From positions 79,240 through 143,239 of the forward strand of contig NZ_JAHHIT010000004.1 in the NCBI RefSeq assembly GCF_024539675.1: a stretch of 64,000 nucleotides of DNA. Direction: 5' to 3'. The number at the start of each line of letters is the position of its first letter. Position 1 is the first letter of the stretch. A program made the position numbers and the translations under genes. Below the pieces are notes generated by a model. That model was not told where the DNA came from. It did no database searches and was given only the letters and a program-made list of their open reading frames with translations. This DNA comes from Streptomyces hilarionis. Lineage in GTDB: Bacteria > Actinomycetota > Actinomycetes > Streptomycetales > Streptomycetaceae. Of the stretch, positions 8,701 to 16,308 are shown one piece after another.

Positions 8701-9636
8701 ACGGCCCGCCCCCGCACCGAGATCTGGCAGTCCGCCTACAGCCGCGACGGAAGACTCCTGGCGACCGCCGACACCGACCACACCGTGCGGTTGTGGGACG
8801 TGGCGCGGCACCGGCCCGTGGCGACCCTGAGCGGCCATCGCTCCGCCGTGTTCTGCGTCGCGTTCGCGCCCGACGGGCGCATGCTGGCCTCGGCCGGCTC
8901 GGACGGCACGGTCCGGCTGTGGGACGTCGCCGCCCACCGCCTCCTGCGCACCCTCACCGGCCACCACGGAGACGTCTTCTCGGTGGCGTTCTCGCCGGAC
9001 GGGGCGCTGCTGGCCTCGTCCGGCGCCGACCGCACGGTGCGGCTGTGGGACGTCGCCGCCCACCGCCTGCTGCGCACCCTCACCGGCCACACGGACTTCG
9101 TCAACGACGTCGCCTTCAGCCCCGACGGACGCACCCTCGCGAGCGCGGGCGACGATCTGACCGTACGGCTGTGGGACCTCGCGTCGCGCGCGCCGCTCGC
9201 CACGCTCACCGGACACACGGGCGCGGTCCGGGGGGTGGCGTTCAGCCCGGACGGCCGGCAGCTCGCGAGCAGCGGCAACGACGGGACCGTACGGCTGTGG
9301 GACGTCGGCCGACGCCGTCCGACGGCGGTGCTGGGAGGGCACACCGGCTCGGTGCGCGGCATCGCGTTCTCCCCCGACGGCCGGCTGCTGGCCGGCAGCG
9401 GCAGCGACCGCACGATCCGGGTGTGGGACGTGGCCGGACGGCGGCCCTGGGCCACCCTGACGGGACACACGGACGCGGTGTGGGGCACGGTGTTCGCCCC
9501 GGACGGGCGGACGATCGCGAGCAGCAGCAACGACGGGACCGTACGGCTGTGGAACCTGGACGTCGCGTCCCGGCTCGCCGCGATCTGCCGACTGCGGCTG
9601 CCCACGGCCCGCACGGCGACGTGCCCGCCGCGCTGA
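5788..9636 (+). CDS. HTH / STAND-type NTPase / WD40 repeat protein
   Basis: A multidomain protein of about 1282 residues. Residues about 24-78 form an XRE-type helix-turn-helix (LRRLRRQRGLSLADMA, YLSKIE). Then comes a novel-STAND NTPase: CPYRGLSAF entry motif, Walker A APSGAGKSS at about 146, Walker B FLVDQFEEL. A single transmembrane helix lies at about 597-617 (LVALVALLTLAVAAGALAY). From about 682 to the end there are 14 WD40 repeats with GH and WD landmarks, enough for two seven-blade propellers. Proteins of this layout are thought to be conformational switches in signalling or defence, but the cue is unknown. Starts at 5767 and 5713 are possible; GTG 5788 follows GGGGGA. Confidence 0.85.
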   Translation: MVGEQLHTGDDGKPAQPEAAVADFPTQLRRLRRQRGLSLADMARQTHYSKGYLSKIETGAKRVTVDVARRCDEILRADGGLLGLLTQSTESPVEPGAEGAGACPYRGLSAFTAQDARWFFGRERATATLVERVFTRIGGGPLMVVAPSGAGKSSLFHAGLVPALRTPGGFPMPGADRWPVVAFTPTAHPLEELLTGVAKALDGDPGVTVRELRDRPEALLEAVRRARGDGPCADGARQPPPVRPVFLVDQFEELFTLCSDEEERRAFVRVLCAVSTAHRPPAPADASGPDPAVVVLGVRADLSGRCVELPELAAVFGDGLFVLPPMSVAGLREAVTRPADLAGLTLEPGLVPLLLRDAGLRDDAGAVPGDTGDAGRVLPDVTPSGALPLISHALLTTWQQREGTTLTVAGYERTGGIRGAVARTAEDVFAGLHPGEQRTIRRILVRLVHIADGAGPARCRMSRAALVDRPADAADATAALDAFVRARLVTADRDTVEIAHEALLHAWPRLRGWIDADREGLLLHQRLAHAADQWEREGRDPSALYRGARLEAVEEWAGEGDGRSRLTAREEAFLRAGRAEEAERLRLARRQVRRRQGTLVALVALLTLAVAAGALAYRQRADALHQERVARSRALAAQSASLAAGQPEESMRLAEEAYRSQPTPEARGALLSTQAQPFAARLPGHRGPVNSVAFAPDGRTLATASSDGTVTLRRLADRRTTARFTMSGQVRSVAFSPDGRTLAAGATDAPVRLWSTADHRTRAVLPPSTAGARAVAFDPRGGTLALAAGDGTVQVWDTGRMRRVESFTGHAGQVDALAYAPDGRMLASAGADRTVRLWDTVRARPARVLKGHADEVYGVAFAPDGRSLASGGADRTVRLWDLATGRTTSVLTGHSDDVNAVAYTPDGATVVSAGGDGTTRLWDVHSGMPTLTLTGHTDYTMGVAVNAAGTLLATAGFDQSVVLWNLGGPVLTARPRTEIWQSAYSRDGRLLATADTDHTVRLWDVARHRPVATLSGHRSAVFCVAFAPDGRMLASAGSDGTVRLWDVAAHRLLRTLTGHHGDVFSVAFSPDGALLASSGADRTVRLWDVAAHRLLRTLTGHTDFVNDVAFSPDGRTLASAGDDLTVRLWDLASRAPLATLTGHTGAVRGVAFSPDGRQLASSGNDGTVRLWDVGRRRPTAVLGGHTGSVRGIAFSPDGRLLAGSGSDRTIRVWDVAGRRPWATLTGHTDAVWGTVFAPDGRTIASSSNDGTVRLWNLDVASRLAAICRLRLPTARTATCPPR

Positions 9637-9668
9637 CCGCGACCGCGCCGGGGCGGCCGTGACCCGAC

Positions 9669-9715
9669 GCCGCCGCCCCCCACGGCGCTGCGCCGGGCTC
9701 GTGGGGGGCGGCGGC
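9669..9715. terminator. Bidirectional terminator between convergent genes
   Basis: A perfect 15-bp stem (arms 9669-9683 and 9701-9715, GCCGCC-rich against GGCGGC-rich) with a 17-base loop lies exactly between the convergent WD40 gene and rph. It would serve both strands. Confidence 0.65.
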
Positions 9716-9728
9716 GCGCGCCGGGTGC

Positions 9729-12347
9729 TCACGCCGGAGGCTGTTCCCCGCCGCTCAGGATCTCGACGTACCCCTCGCTCCCGTGGACGCGGATCCGCTG
9801 GCCGTCCCGGATCAGGCGGGTGGCCCCCTCCACGCCCACGACGGCCGGCAGACCGTACTCCCGGGCGATCACCGCGCCATGGGTCATCAGGCCGCCCACC
9901 TCCGTCACCAGGCCCGCGATGCCGACGAACAGCGGCGACCAGCTGGGGTCCGTGAAGGCGGTGACCAGGATGTCGCCCGCCTCCAGATCGGCGTCGGCCA
10001 TGTCGAGGACGACCCGGGCCCGTCCCTCGACGGTCCCGGCGGACACCGCCAGACCGGTCAGGGCGCCGTCCGGCACGTCGTCGCGGCGGTGGGCCCCGCT
10101 CACGGCCTCGCCCTCGGACGTCAGCACCCGCGGCGGGGTGAGCGCCTCATAGGAGCGGAACTCCTCCTTGCGCCGCCGCACGAGGCCGTCGTCCACCCGC
10201 CGCGAGCGCACGGCGTCGTGGAACTCCTGGAAGGTCAGGTAGAAGACGTCCTCCGCCTCGGTCAGCACGCCGTCCCGCACCAGGCCCTCGGCCTCGCCCA
10301 TCAGCGCCTGCTTGTAGACGAAATAGCGGCTGATGATGCCGTACTTGGGGTACTCCCGGTACCCGATGAACGTGCGGAGCCGGTCGATCGTCCGTTTGGC
10401 CTCGGCCGCCTTCGACTCCCCGTCCGGCAGGGCCCGCAGGCGGGACAGCACCTCCTGCTCCTTCTGCCGCGCCTTCTTCCGCCCGCGCTCGAAGCGCTGC
10501 TCGGCCGCGCCCGGCCCGAAGTTGCGGACGTGGTCGAGGATGACGGGCAGGAGCGTGGTGGGGCGCTCGCTCCACCGCGGCCGGGTGATGTCGATCTCGC
10601 CGACGCAGCGCATGCCGTAGCGGTCGAGATAGGCCCCGATGGCCTCGCGCGCCTCGGTCCCGCCCTCGAACTCGCCCAGCTCGTCGAGGAAGTCGTCGTT
10701 CTTGACGCCCTGGAGGAACGCGACCACGTCCTTGTGCGGGCGGATGGCGTCCGCGACGTCGAGCAGGTCGAGCCCCATCTCCGAGGTGATGTTGCCGGGC
10801 GCGGACAGCGTGAGCGTGTCGGCCGCGTTCTTCTCGCCGAGCCATTCCTGCAAGGTGTCGTTCAGCCACCAGGTGGCCTCCATGCCGGCCATGATCGCCT
10901 GCATGCTCCGCCGGTCGCCGAGTGCCCGCTTGTGTTCCTGGAAGGCCTCCAGCAGGAAGTCGAACAGCGCCGGTCCCGTCTTCGTCCGGATGGCGCGCTT
11001 CAGGGCGGCGACGTCCGCCCGGTTGCGCTCGACGAGTTCGGTGACGACGGCCGGATCGGTCGCGATCGGCGCGGGCGCGCCACCGGGCGGCGGTCCGACG
11101 GGGCCCGTGTCGGGGAGCGAGGGGACGAAGCCGTCGCGGTCCAGGATCGTCTCCAGCGCGTCCCTGATCACCGGATCGCCCCTGCCGACGAGATCGAGGA
11201 GCGCTGCACGGCTCGCGGGCGAGGCGAGCCGCGCGGTGGCGTCGACGAACAGCCTTCCGCCGGCCTCGTGCATCGGCGTCATGGCCGTCAGCTGCCACAC
11301 CGACAGCCCCAGGGGCTTCATCGGGTCGGTCATCATCTGCTGGTGTCCGACGGAGATGTAGACGTGGTTGTCCTCGTCGTCCCGCTCGGGGACGGGGAAG
11401 AGCGTCGTGACCGGTCGGCTCTGCACGATGCGGAAGCCGTCGTCCACCAGGCACCACTCGATGTCCTGCGGCCGGCCGAAGTGCTCCTCGATCCGCCGCC
11501 CGAGCCGCACCAGCCGTACGACCTGCGCATCCGTGAGCGCCGGCTCCTGCTGCCGCGCCGCGTCGACCGCCACGTCGCGGGTGCCGCCGCCCGGCAGGGC
11601 CCGCACGGCACGCTGCTTGACGGCGATCGCCCTGTCGACGATCTCGCCGTCACGCACCTTGTAGACGTCGGGGTTCACCAGACCGGAGACCAGGGCCTCG
11701 CCGAGGCCGAAGCCGGCGTCCACGGTGGCGACCTTCCGGTTGCCCGAGACGGGGTCGGCGGTGAACAGGATGCCGGACGCCTCGGGAACGACCATCCGCT
11801 GCACGACGACGGCCATGTGGACCGCGCGGTGGTCGATGCCGTTGCGCTGACGGTAGGTCACCGCCCGTTCGGTGAACAGCGAGGCCCAGCACCTCCTGAC
11901 GTGCTGGAGGACCGCCGCCGGCCCCATGACGTTCAGGTACGTGTCCTGCTGGCCGGCGAAGGAGGCCGTCGGCAGGTCCTCCGCCGTCGCGCTGGAGCGC
12001 ACGGCGTAGGCGGCCTGTTCACCGAAGCGGGCGAGCGCGCCGGTGATCTCCGCCGCGATGTCGCCGGGGACGGCGGTCTCCTCGATGGTCCGGCGGAGCT
12101 GTGCGCTGAGCGTGCGGACCGCCTCCCGGTCGTCGGATTCCAGGCACGCCAGCCCCTCGAGCTGTTCGTCGATCGACGGCGCCTCGGCCCTGAGCCTTCG
12201 GAAGGCGTCCGTCGTCACGCAGAAACCGTCCGGCACCCGCACGCCGTCGATCCGCGACAGCGCGCCCAGATGCGCGCCCTTGCCGCCGACGTCCGCGATC
12301 CGGCCGACGTCGACGTCCTCGAGGTCCAGCACGTACGGCCCGTTCAC
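9729..12347 (-). CDS. rph: Rifampin phosphotransferase
   Basis: A cytoplasmic enzyme of 872 residues that inactivates rifamycins by phosphorylating the C21 hydroxyl, using ATP and water to give AMP and phosphate. The architecture is that of the Rph family: N-terminal ATP-grasp PPDK-like domain (GGKGAHLG, AVRSSATAEDLPTASFAGQ, QSRPVT), a central rifamycin-binding domain, and a C-terminal swivelling phosphohistidine domain with EVGGLMTHGAVIAREYG, the phosphocarrier His being residue 823. The length matches characterised Rph proteins (about 865-870). The GTG start at 12347 has GGAGGT six bases upstream. An exact rifamycin-associated element lies about 210 bases upstream, so expression is probably rifamycin-inducible. 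PEP synthase is unlikely because of the MTHG site and domain order. Confidence 0.93.
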   Translation of the reverse strand: MNGPYVLDLEDVDVGRIADVGGKGAHLGALSRIDGVRVPDGFCVTTDAFRRLRAEAPSIDEQLEGLACLESDDREAVRTLSAQLRRTIEETAVPGDIAAEITGALARFGEQAAYAVRSSATAEDLPTASFAGQQDTYLNVMGPAAVLQHVRRCWASLFTERAVTYRQRNGIDHRAVHMAVVVQRMVVPEASGILFTADPVSGNRKVATVDAGFGLGEALVSGLVNPDVYKVRDGEIVDRAIAVKQRAVRALPGGGTRDVAVDAARQQEPALTDAQVVRLVRLGRRIEEHFGRPQDIEWCLVDDGFRIVQSRPVTTLFPVPERDDEDNHVYISVGHQQMMTDPMKPLGLSVWQLTAMTPMHEAGGRLFVDATARLASPASRAALLDLVGRGDPVIRDALETILDRDGFVPSLPDTGPVGPPPGGAPAPIATDPAVVTELVERNRADVAALKRAIRTKTGPALFDFLLEAFQEHKRALGDRRSMQAIMAGMEATWWLNDTLQEWLGEKNAADTLTLSAPGNITSEMGLDLLDVADAIRPHKDVVAFLQGVKNDDFLDELGEFEGGTEAREAIGAYLDRYGMRCVGEIDITRPRWSERPTTLLPVILDHVRNFGPGAAEQRFERGRKKARQKEQEVLSRLRALPDGESKAAEAKRTIDRLRTFIGYREYPKYGIISRYFVYKQALMGEAEGLVRDGVLTEAEDVFYLTFQEFHDAVRSRRVDDGLVRRRKEEFRSYEALTPPRVLTSEGEAVSGAHRRDDVPDGALTGLAVSAGTVEGRARVVLDMADADLEAGDILVTAFTDPSWSPLFVGIAGLVTEVGGLMTHGAVIAREYGLPAVVGVEGATRLIRDGQRIRVHGSEGYVEILSGGEQPPA

Positions 12348-12556
12348 CGCGACACCTCCGACGCGTCCGTGCCGCCCCGTCCCGCGGCGCCGCCCGGTCG
12401 CCTCACCGGCGCGTCCCCGAGCGCCCGCCCTCCCGCGGTCGGTCCCCCCGCCGGTTCGACGTCACCGCGTCCCCCGTACGTCGACAACAACACAAGCACG
12501 TCACGCCCTCATTTCCGCAGGTGGTGGCCTCGGCCGACGATTCTGCGCCCCGACCC

Positions 12557-12575
12557 GGGCCTTGCGGCAAGCCCC
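12557..12575 (-). promoter_or_regulatory. Rifamycin-associated element (RAE)
   Basis: Read on the minus strand the sequence is GGGGCTTGCGGCAAGGCCC, identical over 19 bases to the published RAE, the conserved inverted repeat found upstream of rifamycin-inactivating genes (rph, rifampin monooxygenase, helR) in actinobacteria. It faces rph, whose start is at 12347. RAE is required for rifamycin-dependent induction in the systems studied; here its role is inferred from sequence identity and position. Confidence 0.9.
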
Positions 12576-12598
12576 CTGGCGCGCTATAACTTGGGAGA

Positions 12599-12622
12599 GG
12601 CAAGGAGAGGTTTCTCCTTGCC
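12599..12622 (-). terminator. Perfect hairpin terminator of the phosphotransferase gene
   Basis: GGCAAGGAGA and TCTCCTTGCC pair perfectly over 10 bases with a four-base loop. The hairpin lies about 85 bases beyond the stop of the minus-strand kinase gene and before the rph promoter, insulating rph from readthrough. Confidence 0.6.
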
Positions 12623-12707
12623 TTCGCTGGTTTCGGGTCGTTCTCGGGCTGCTCCGCGCCGGGTGCCGCGCCCCGTCGAAGGGCGTGGCCCGGGGCCGCG
12701 AGCGGGA

Positions 12708-13559
12708 TCATCCGGGCAGGTCGAAGACCCCGTTGCCGAGCGCCGCCCGGATCCGGGCGATGCCCTCCACACCCAGCCGACGCCCGTCGGGGAACCGGTC
12801 GTCCCGGTCCCAGCGCCACGTGGTGACCATCGTCGTGACGAGGACCCGGCATGCGCGCAGCAGGTGTTCGTCGACCCCCGGAACATGCCGGTCGACCGCC
12901 TCCGGGGTGTGGGCGAGGTCGAACTCGACCGGCCCACGGCAGCACGTCTCGAAGTCGACGAACACCACTCCGTGGGCCGTGGCGAGCACGTTGCCCGGGT
13001 GCGGCTCGCCGTGCAGCAGTTGTTCGGCGCCGCCGTGACCCTCGACGACGCGTCGCAGACTCCGCAGGGCGCCGTCGAGCAACTCGCGGTCGGGGGCGGA
13101 GAGTTCCGGGGTGCGGCCGGGGTCGGCGACGAGTCGCTGGGCCTCCTCGACGCGATCGGTGAAGTGCGGCGCCGGGACGTCGATCCGGCGCATACCCGCG
13201 TGCAGCCGCTCGAGCGCGCGGGCGTAGTCGGGTGGTGACACCTTTCGCGAGGCCACGGGTTGGTGGAAGGTCCACAGCGTGACGACGAAGCCGTCGCGTT
13301 CGTGGACACGTGGCTCCACCCGGGGGTCGAGCAGGGCCACCGGGCACCCGGACGCGGCGAGCCGCCGAGCGAGGTCGACCTCGAACCGGGCGACCTGGTG
13401 CGCGACGGGAGCCACCCGGGCCACGACGTCACAGGGCAGCAGACGCACGGTGAGCTTGTTCGAGTCATGAAGCACCGTCACGTGGTCGGCCGCCAGGCCG
13501 AGCGCCGCGGCGATCGCACGCGCCGCGGCCACCGCGCGCACCCTCTCCTGCGCCAGCAT
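12708..13559 (-). CDS. APH-fold phosphotransferase (aminoglycoside phosphotransferase family)
   Basis: A 283-residue cytoplasmic kinase-like protein. The N-lobe runs to about residue 90; the catalytic loop reads LLHGEPHPGNVLA (about 181-193) and the metal-binding segment VVFVDFETCCRGPVEFDLAH. In canonical APH enzymes the loop is HxDxxxxN. Here the catalytic Asp is Glu, a variant I recall in an actinobacterial subfamily of unknown substrate, so aminoglycoside resistance should not be assumed. The start is ATG 13559 with AAAGGGGAC upstream; longer readings add sequence antisense to the neighbouring ABM gene. It is divergent from that gene and upstream of rph, from which a terminator separates it. 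Confidence 0.8.
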   Translation of the reverse strand: MLAQERVRAVAAARAIAAALGLAADHVTVLHDSNKLTVRLLPCDVVARVAPVAHQVARFEVDLARRLAASGCPVALLDPRVEPRVHERDGFVVTLWTFHQPVASRKVSPPDYARALERLHAGMRRIDVPAPHFTDRVEEAQRLVADPGRTPELSAPDRELLDGALRSLRRVVEGHGGAEQLLHGEPHPGNVLATAHGVVFVDFETCCRGPVEFDLAHTPEAVDRHVPGVDEHLLRACRVLVTTMVTTWRWDRDDRFPDGRRLGVEGIARIRAALGNGVFDLPG

Positions 13560-13715
13560 CGTCGCAAGTCCCCTTTCCGGACGCGGTCCCGACGCGGGAC
13601 GCCGACGACGCCGGCCGGGTTTCCCGGTCCACCCGTCACATGATGTCGGCCGACGGATCGTCCCCGTCGCCGAACTCGCTGGATCGTCGGTCGCGTCCCG
13701 TCCTACGGTGGCGCC

Positions 13716-14096
13716 ATGAGCGATCACCCGGAAGCGCCTGTCGCACCCGTCGAGGCCTTTGAACCGCCCTACTACGTGGCGGTCTTCACCACCGTGCGAA
13801 CCGACGAGCAGAGCGGCTACCGCGAGACCAACGCCCGCATGGAGGACCTGGTGAAGGACGTCCCCGGGTTCCTCGGGACGGACCACGCGCAGACCCCCGG
13901 CGGGCTGGGCATCACCGTCGGCTACTTCCGCGACGCGGACGCCCTCGCCCAGTGGCGGAGCGACGCCGAGCACCGCGCGGCCCAGGAACGCGGGCGGGCC
14001 GACTGGTACCGGAGCTACACCCTGCACGTGGCGAAGGTGGAGCGCAGTCACGGCTTCGTGCGGGGAGACACCGGACAGAGCCCGTCGGCGGGCTGA
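13716..14096 (+). CDS. Antibiotic biosynthesis monooxygenase (ABM) domain protein
   Basis: A 126-residue single-domain ferredoxin-like ABM protein. Typical features are YYVAVFTTVRT (first strand), the helix with YRETNARMEDLV, PGFLGTDHAQTPGGLGITVGYFRD and the WYRSYTLHVAKVERSHGF ending that includes the conserved His/aromatic region. Family members are cofactor-independent monooxygenases, haem-degrading enzymes or simple stress proteins; no substrate can be assigned. ATG at 13716. It is divergent from the kinase gene and convergent with the SLIGG-repeat gene. Confidence 0.82.
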   Translation: MSDHPEAPVAPVEAFEPPYYVAVFTTVRTDEQSGYRETNARMEDLVKDVPGFLGTDHAQTPGGLGITVGYFRDADALAQWRSDAEHRAAQERGRADWYRSYTLHVAKVERSHGFVRGDTGQSPSAG

Positions 14097-14144
14097 CCGG
14101 CCCGCGCGGCAAGGCCACCCGGCCGTGCCGCCCGCGCGCTCCTC

Positions 14145-14498
14145 TCAGGGGCGGGTGACGGAGACCCCGCCGATCAGGCCCCAGGCGTCGACGCGGACCG
14201 TGGGGCCGCCCGGCCGGCTCGGGCCGTCGTCGCGCACTCCGCCCAGACGCAGCCCGTGCACCTCCACCCGCACGTCGTCGCGGACCTTGAGGCTGACACC
14301 GCCGATCAGGCTCAGCTTGGTGATGCGCAGCTCGGCGCCGTCGGGGATGTCGACGTCCGTCAGGTCGACGTCGGCGCCGCCGATGAGGGAGGCGGTGACC
14401 GTCCGCTCGTGGAGCGTGGCGCCCTCCAGGCGGTGACCGCCGATCAGGCTCACCTTCACATCGGTCTTCCCGGGCTTCTCGCTGCTGTTCTTCGTCAT
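14145..14498 (-). CDS. SLIGG-repeat protein, LiaF C-terminal-like
   Basis: The 117-residue product is built from repeated strand units that end in an SLIGG motif: VSLIGG, ASLIGG, LSLIGG, then the degenerate LRLGG and a final GLIGG. This is the short beta-helix seen in the C-terminal domain of LiaF/VraT-type cell-wall stress proteins and in many small actinobacterial DUF1707-linked proteins. Unlike LiaF there is no membrane segment, so this is a stand-alone soluble domain. No partner kinase or regulator is nearby. ATG start at 14498 after a purine-rich stretch. Function unknown; a cell-envelope sensing role is inference. Confidence 0.65.
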   Translation of the reverse strand: MTKNSSEKPGKTDVKVSLIGGHRLEGATLHERTVTASLIGGADVDLTDVDIPDGAELRITKLSLIGGVSLKVRDDVRVEVHGLRLGGVRDDGPSRPGGPTVRVDAWGLIGGVSVTRP

Positions 14499-14624
14499 GG
14501 GAAGTACCTTACGGGCGGGGGTACTTGAGCTTCAGTGGCGTACGTCCAGCGTTGCGCATGACAAGTGTCATGCCGGGCGCCGGGCGCCGGGCTCCCGGCG
14601 TGCCGGTCCGCCCGCGGATCGGGG

Positions 14625-15482
14625 TCACGCCCGGCCCGTGCCGTAGAAGCGCACGTAGTCGACCGTCATCGTCGCGGCGGACGGCGTGGAGGCGTCGGGC
14701 GGGCCGGGCCAGTCGCCTCCGACGGCGACGTTGAGCAGCAGGTGCATGTCCTGTTCGAAGACCCAGTCGCGCGGTGCGGGCAGTTTCGAGGGCGTCAGGG
14801 TGAAGTAGGGCTTTCCGTCCACGGACCAGGTGACCCGCCGCGGCTGCTTGTCCACGGCGTACGTGTGGAAGGTCTGCGACGCGTCGGCCGGAAGGGTGAG
14901 GGAGCCGCCGATGCCGTTCTCGTTGAAGTAGGTCGGCCCGTGCGCGGTGCCGTAGACCGTTCGCGGTTCTCCGCCGACCACCTCGCAGATGTCCAGCTCA
15001 CCCTGGGCGGGCCACTCGGCCCCGTTGTCGCCGAGCATCCAGATCGCCGGCAGCAGGCCCGTGCCGGTGGGGAGCTTCGCGCGGATCTCGGCGCGTCCAT
15101 GGGTCAGGGCCGCTTTCCCCTCGGTGGTCAGCCGGGCCGACGTCCAGGGACAGAACTGCCGCGTGTAGCAAGGCAGTCGGGATCCTGCGGGAGCAGGCCG
15201 CGCGGAGATCAGGAGATGCCCCTCGCCGTCGAGGGAGGAGTTGGCCGACTCGTCCGTGTAGTACTGGAGTTCGTCGTTGCCCCAGCCCTCGGCGTCCCGG
15301 TTCCCCGTCTCCGTGTTCCAGGAGGCCGCCGACGGGCGAGTGCCCGCCCCGCCGTCGAACTCCGCCCGCCAGAAGGGCTCGTCCGCGGCCGACGGCGAGG
15401 GCGCGTCCTCGTCGTCGGAGCCGCACCCGCACAGCAGGACGGTCAGCGCCAGCAGCAGGGCCCAGGCGGTACGTCGTCTCAT
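14625..15482 (-). CDS. Glycoside hydrolase family 16 lipoprotein
   Basis: A 285-residue secreted beta-glucanase-type enzyme. The N-terminus is a lipoprotein signal with lipobox LLCG-C near residue 20, followed by an acidic/Ser-rich linker. The jelly-roll domain carries the GH16 active-site motif GELDICEVVG (ExDxxE: nucleophile and acid/base Glu), WGNDELQYYT and HTYAVDKQPRRVTWSVDG. It probably acts at the cell surface on beta-1,3 or mixed-linked glucans. The ATG at 15482 gives the lipoprotein start MRRRTAWALLLALTVLLCGC and has GGGAGC upstream. Monocistronic and convergent with nothing close. Confidence 0.88.
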   Translation of the reverse strand: MRRRTAWALLLALTVLLCGCGSDDEDAPSPSAADEPFWRAEFDGGAGTRPSAASWNTETGNRDAEGWGNDELQYYTDESANSSLDGEGHLLISARPAPAGSRLPCYTRQFCPWTSARLTTEGKAALTHGRAEIRAKLPTGTGLLPAIWMLGDNGAEWPAQGELDICEVVGGEPRTVYGTAHGPTYFNENGIGGSLTLPADASQTFHTYAVDKQPRRVTWSVDGKPYFTLTPSKLPAPRDWVFEQDMHLLLNVAVGGDWPGPPDASTPSAATMTVDYVRFYGTGRA

Positions 15483-15723
15483 GTGCGCTGCTCCCGGAGG
15501 TCGTGCCGGCCCGGAGGCCGTGGCCCGAAGACGATAGCCGAGCAAACGGTGCGCCACCCGCCCGGGCCATGCCATTCGCAGCCCTGCCCGGCCGTGCCCG
15601 GCGATTCACCCCCGTCGGGGCGATGAGTCCGCCGGCCGCCCGGAGTCTCCCCTTCGACGCCCCCGTCCGGCGGGGGCTCGGGGCAGGCAGGCCCCCTGCC
15701 GTGGAGGAGAGGCGGAGAGCGCG

Positions 15724-16308
15724 ATGAACAATCCGATCCGGCTGTACATGTCGATGTCGCTCGACGGCTTCGTGGCCGGTCCGGACGACCGCCCGGGCCA
15801 GGAGCTCGGGCGCGCCGGAGGACGCCTCTTCAACTGGCTCGACGACCGTGATTCCGACGGCCCCAGCGGGCAGGTCCACCGCGAGGCGCTGGCGACCGGC
15901 GCGGTGATTTCCGGCCGTCGGACCTTCGAGCTCGCCGGGCGCTGGCAGGGCGACCACCACGACGGTGTGCCGATCTTCGTCCTCACCCACCAGGTGGACG
16001 ACGGCGACGTGCCGCCCGGCCACGCGCGGTTCGTCACCGACGTCGACGCCTGCGCCCGTGCGGCCCGCGCGGCCGCCGGTGACCGGCCGGTCATGGTCCA
16101 CGGGGCGGGCGCGGCCCAAGCGCTCCTGCGAGCCGGGCACCTCGACGAGATGGAGATCCACCTGGTCCAGGTCCTCCTGGGGGAGGGCCGACGACTCTTC
16201 GCCCACCTGGGCAGCGACCACATCGAGCTCGACCTCGTCCGGCGGCTCGACGACCGGGACGTCACGCACCTGCGCTACCGGGTGCGTCGCACCGAGGAGG
16301 CCGCGTGA
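15724..16308 (+). CDS. Dihydrofolate reductase family protein (RibD C-terminal-like)
   Basis: A 194-residue cytoplasmic protein of the DHFR/RibD-C fold. It opens with IRLYMSMSLDGFVAGPDD, has the conserved GAVISGRRTFELAGRW (NADPH-binding Gly-Arg region), and ends with the HLDEMEIHLVQVLLGEGRRLF segment typical of this family. These proteins are reductases of unknown substrate, not folA. ATG 15724 is preceded by GGAGAGGCGGAGAGCG. Its stop overlaps the start of the VOC gene by four bases, so the two are translationally coupled. Confidence 0.85.
   Translation: MNNPIRLYMSMSLDGFVAGPDDRPGQELGRAGGRLFNWLDDRDSDGPSGQVHREALATGAVISGRRTFELAGRWQGDHHDGVPIFVLTHQVDDGDVPPGHARFVTDVDACARAARAAAGDRPVMVHGAGAAQALLRAGHLDEMEIHLVQVLLGEGRRLFAHLGSDHIELDLVRRLDDRDVTHLRYRVRRTEEAA

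Larger units (their letters stand above)
12348..12707. other. 360-base intergenic region with RAE and terminator hairpin
   Basis: The gap between the upstream kinase gene and rph contains no ORF. It holds the kinase terminator hairpin (12599-12622) and then, reading toward rph, the rifamycin-associated element (12557-12575). It continues as about 210 bases of promoter and 5' leader ending in the GGAGGT ribosome binding site. Confidence 0.6.

Noticed and set aside
7843..9600. Near-identical DNA repeats about 120-126 bp long
   Set aside because: These are the coding repeats of the WD40 blades, not an independent repeat element or CRISPR array.
5596..9732. A 1378-codon open frame on the minus strand opposite the WD40 gene
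   Set aside because: It is the mirror of a GC-rich repetitive gene; the product is Arg/Gly/Pro-rich without domains, whereas the plus frame has HTH, Walker and 14 WD40 repeats.
9729..12347. Phosphoenolpyruvate synthase as an alternative to rph
   Set aside because: Domain order (ATP-grasp, large middle, C-terminal His domain) with the MTHG site and the upstream RAE fit rifampin phosphotransferase.
9783..13238. A 1151-codon plus-strand frame opposite rph and the kinase
   Set aside because: Composition is low-complexity Arg/Gly/His and it spans a clear intergenic region with RAE and terminator; the minus-strand genes have full families.
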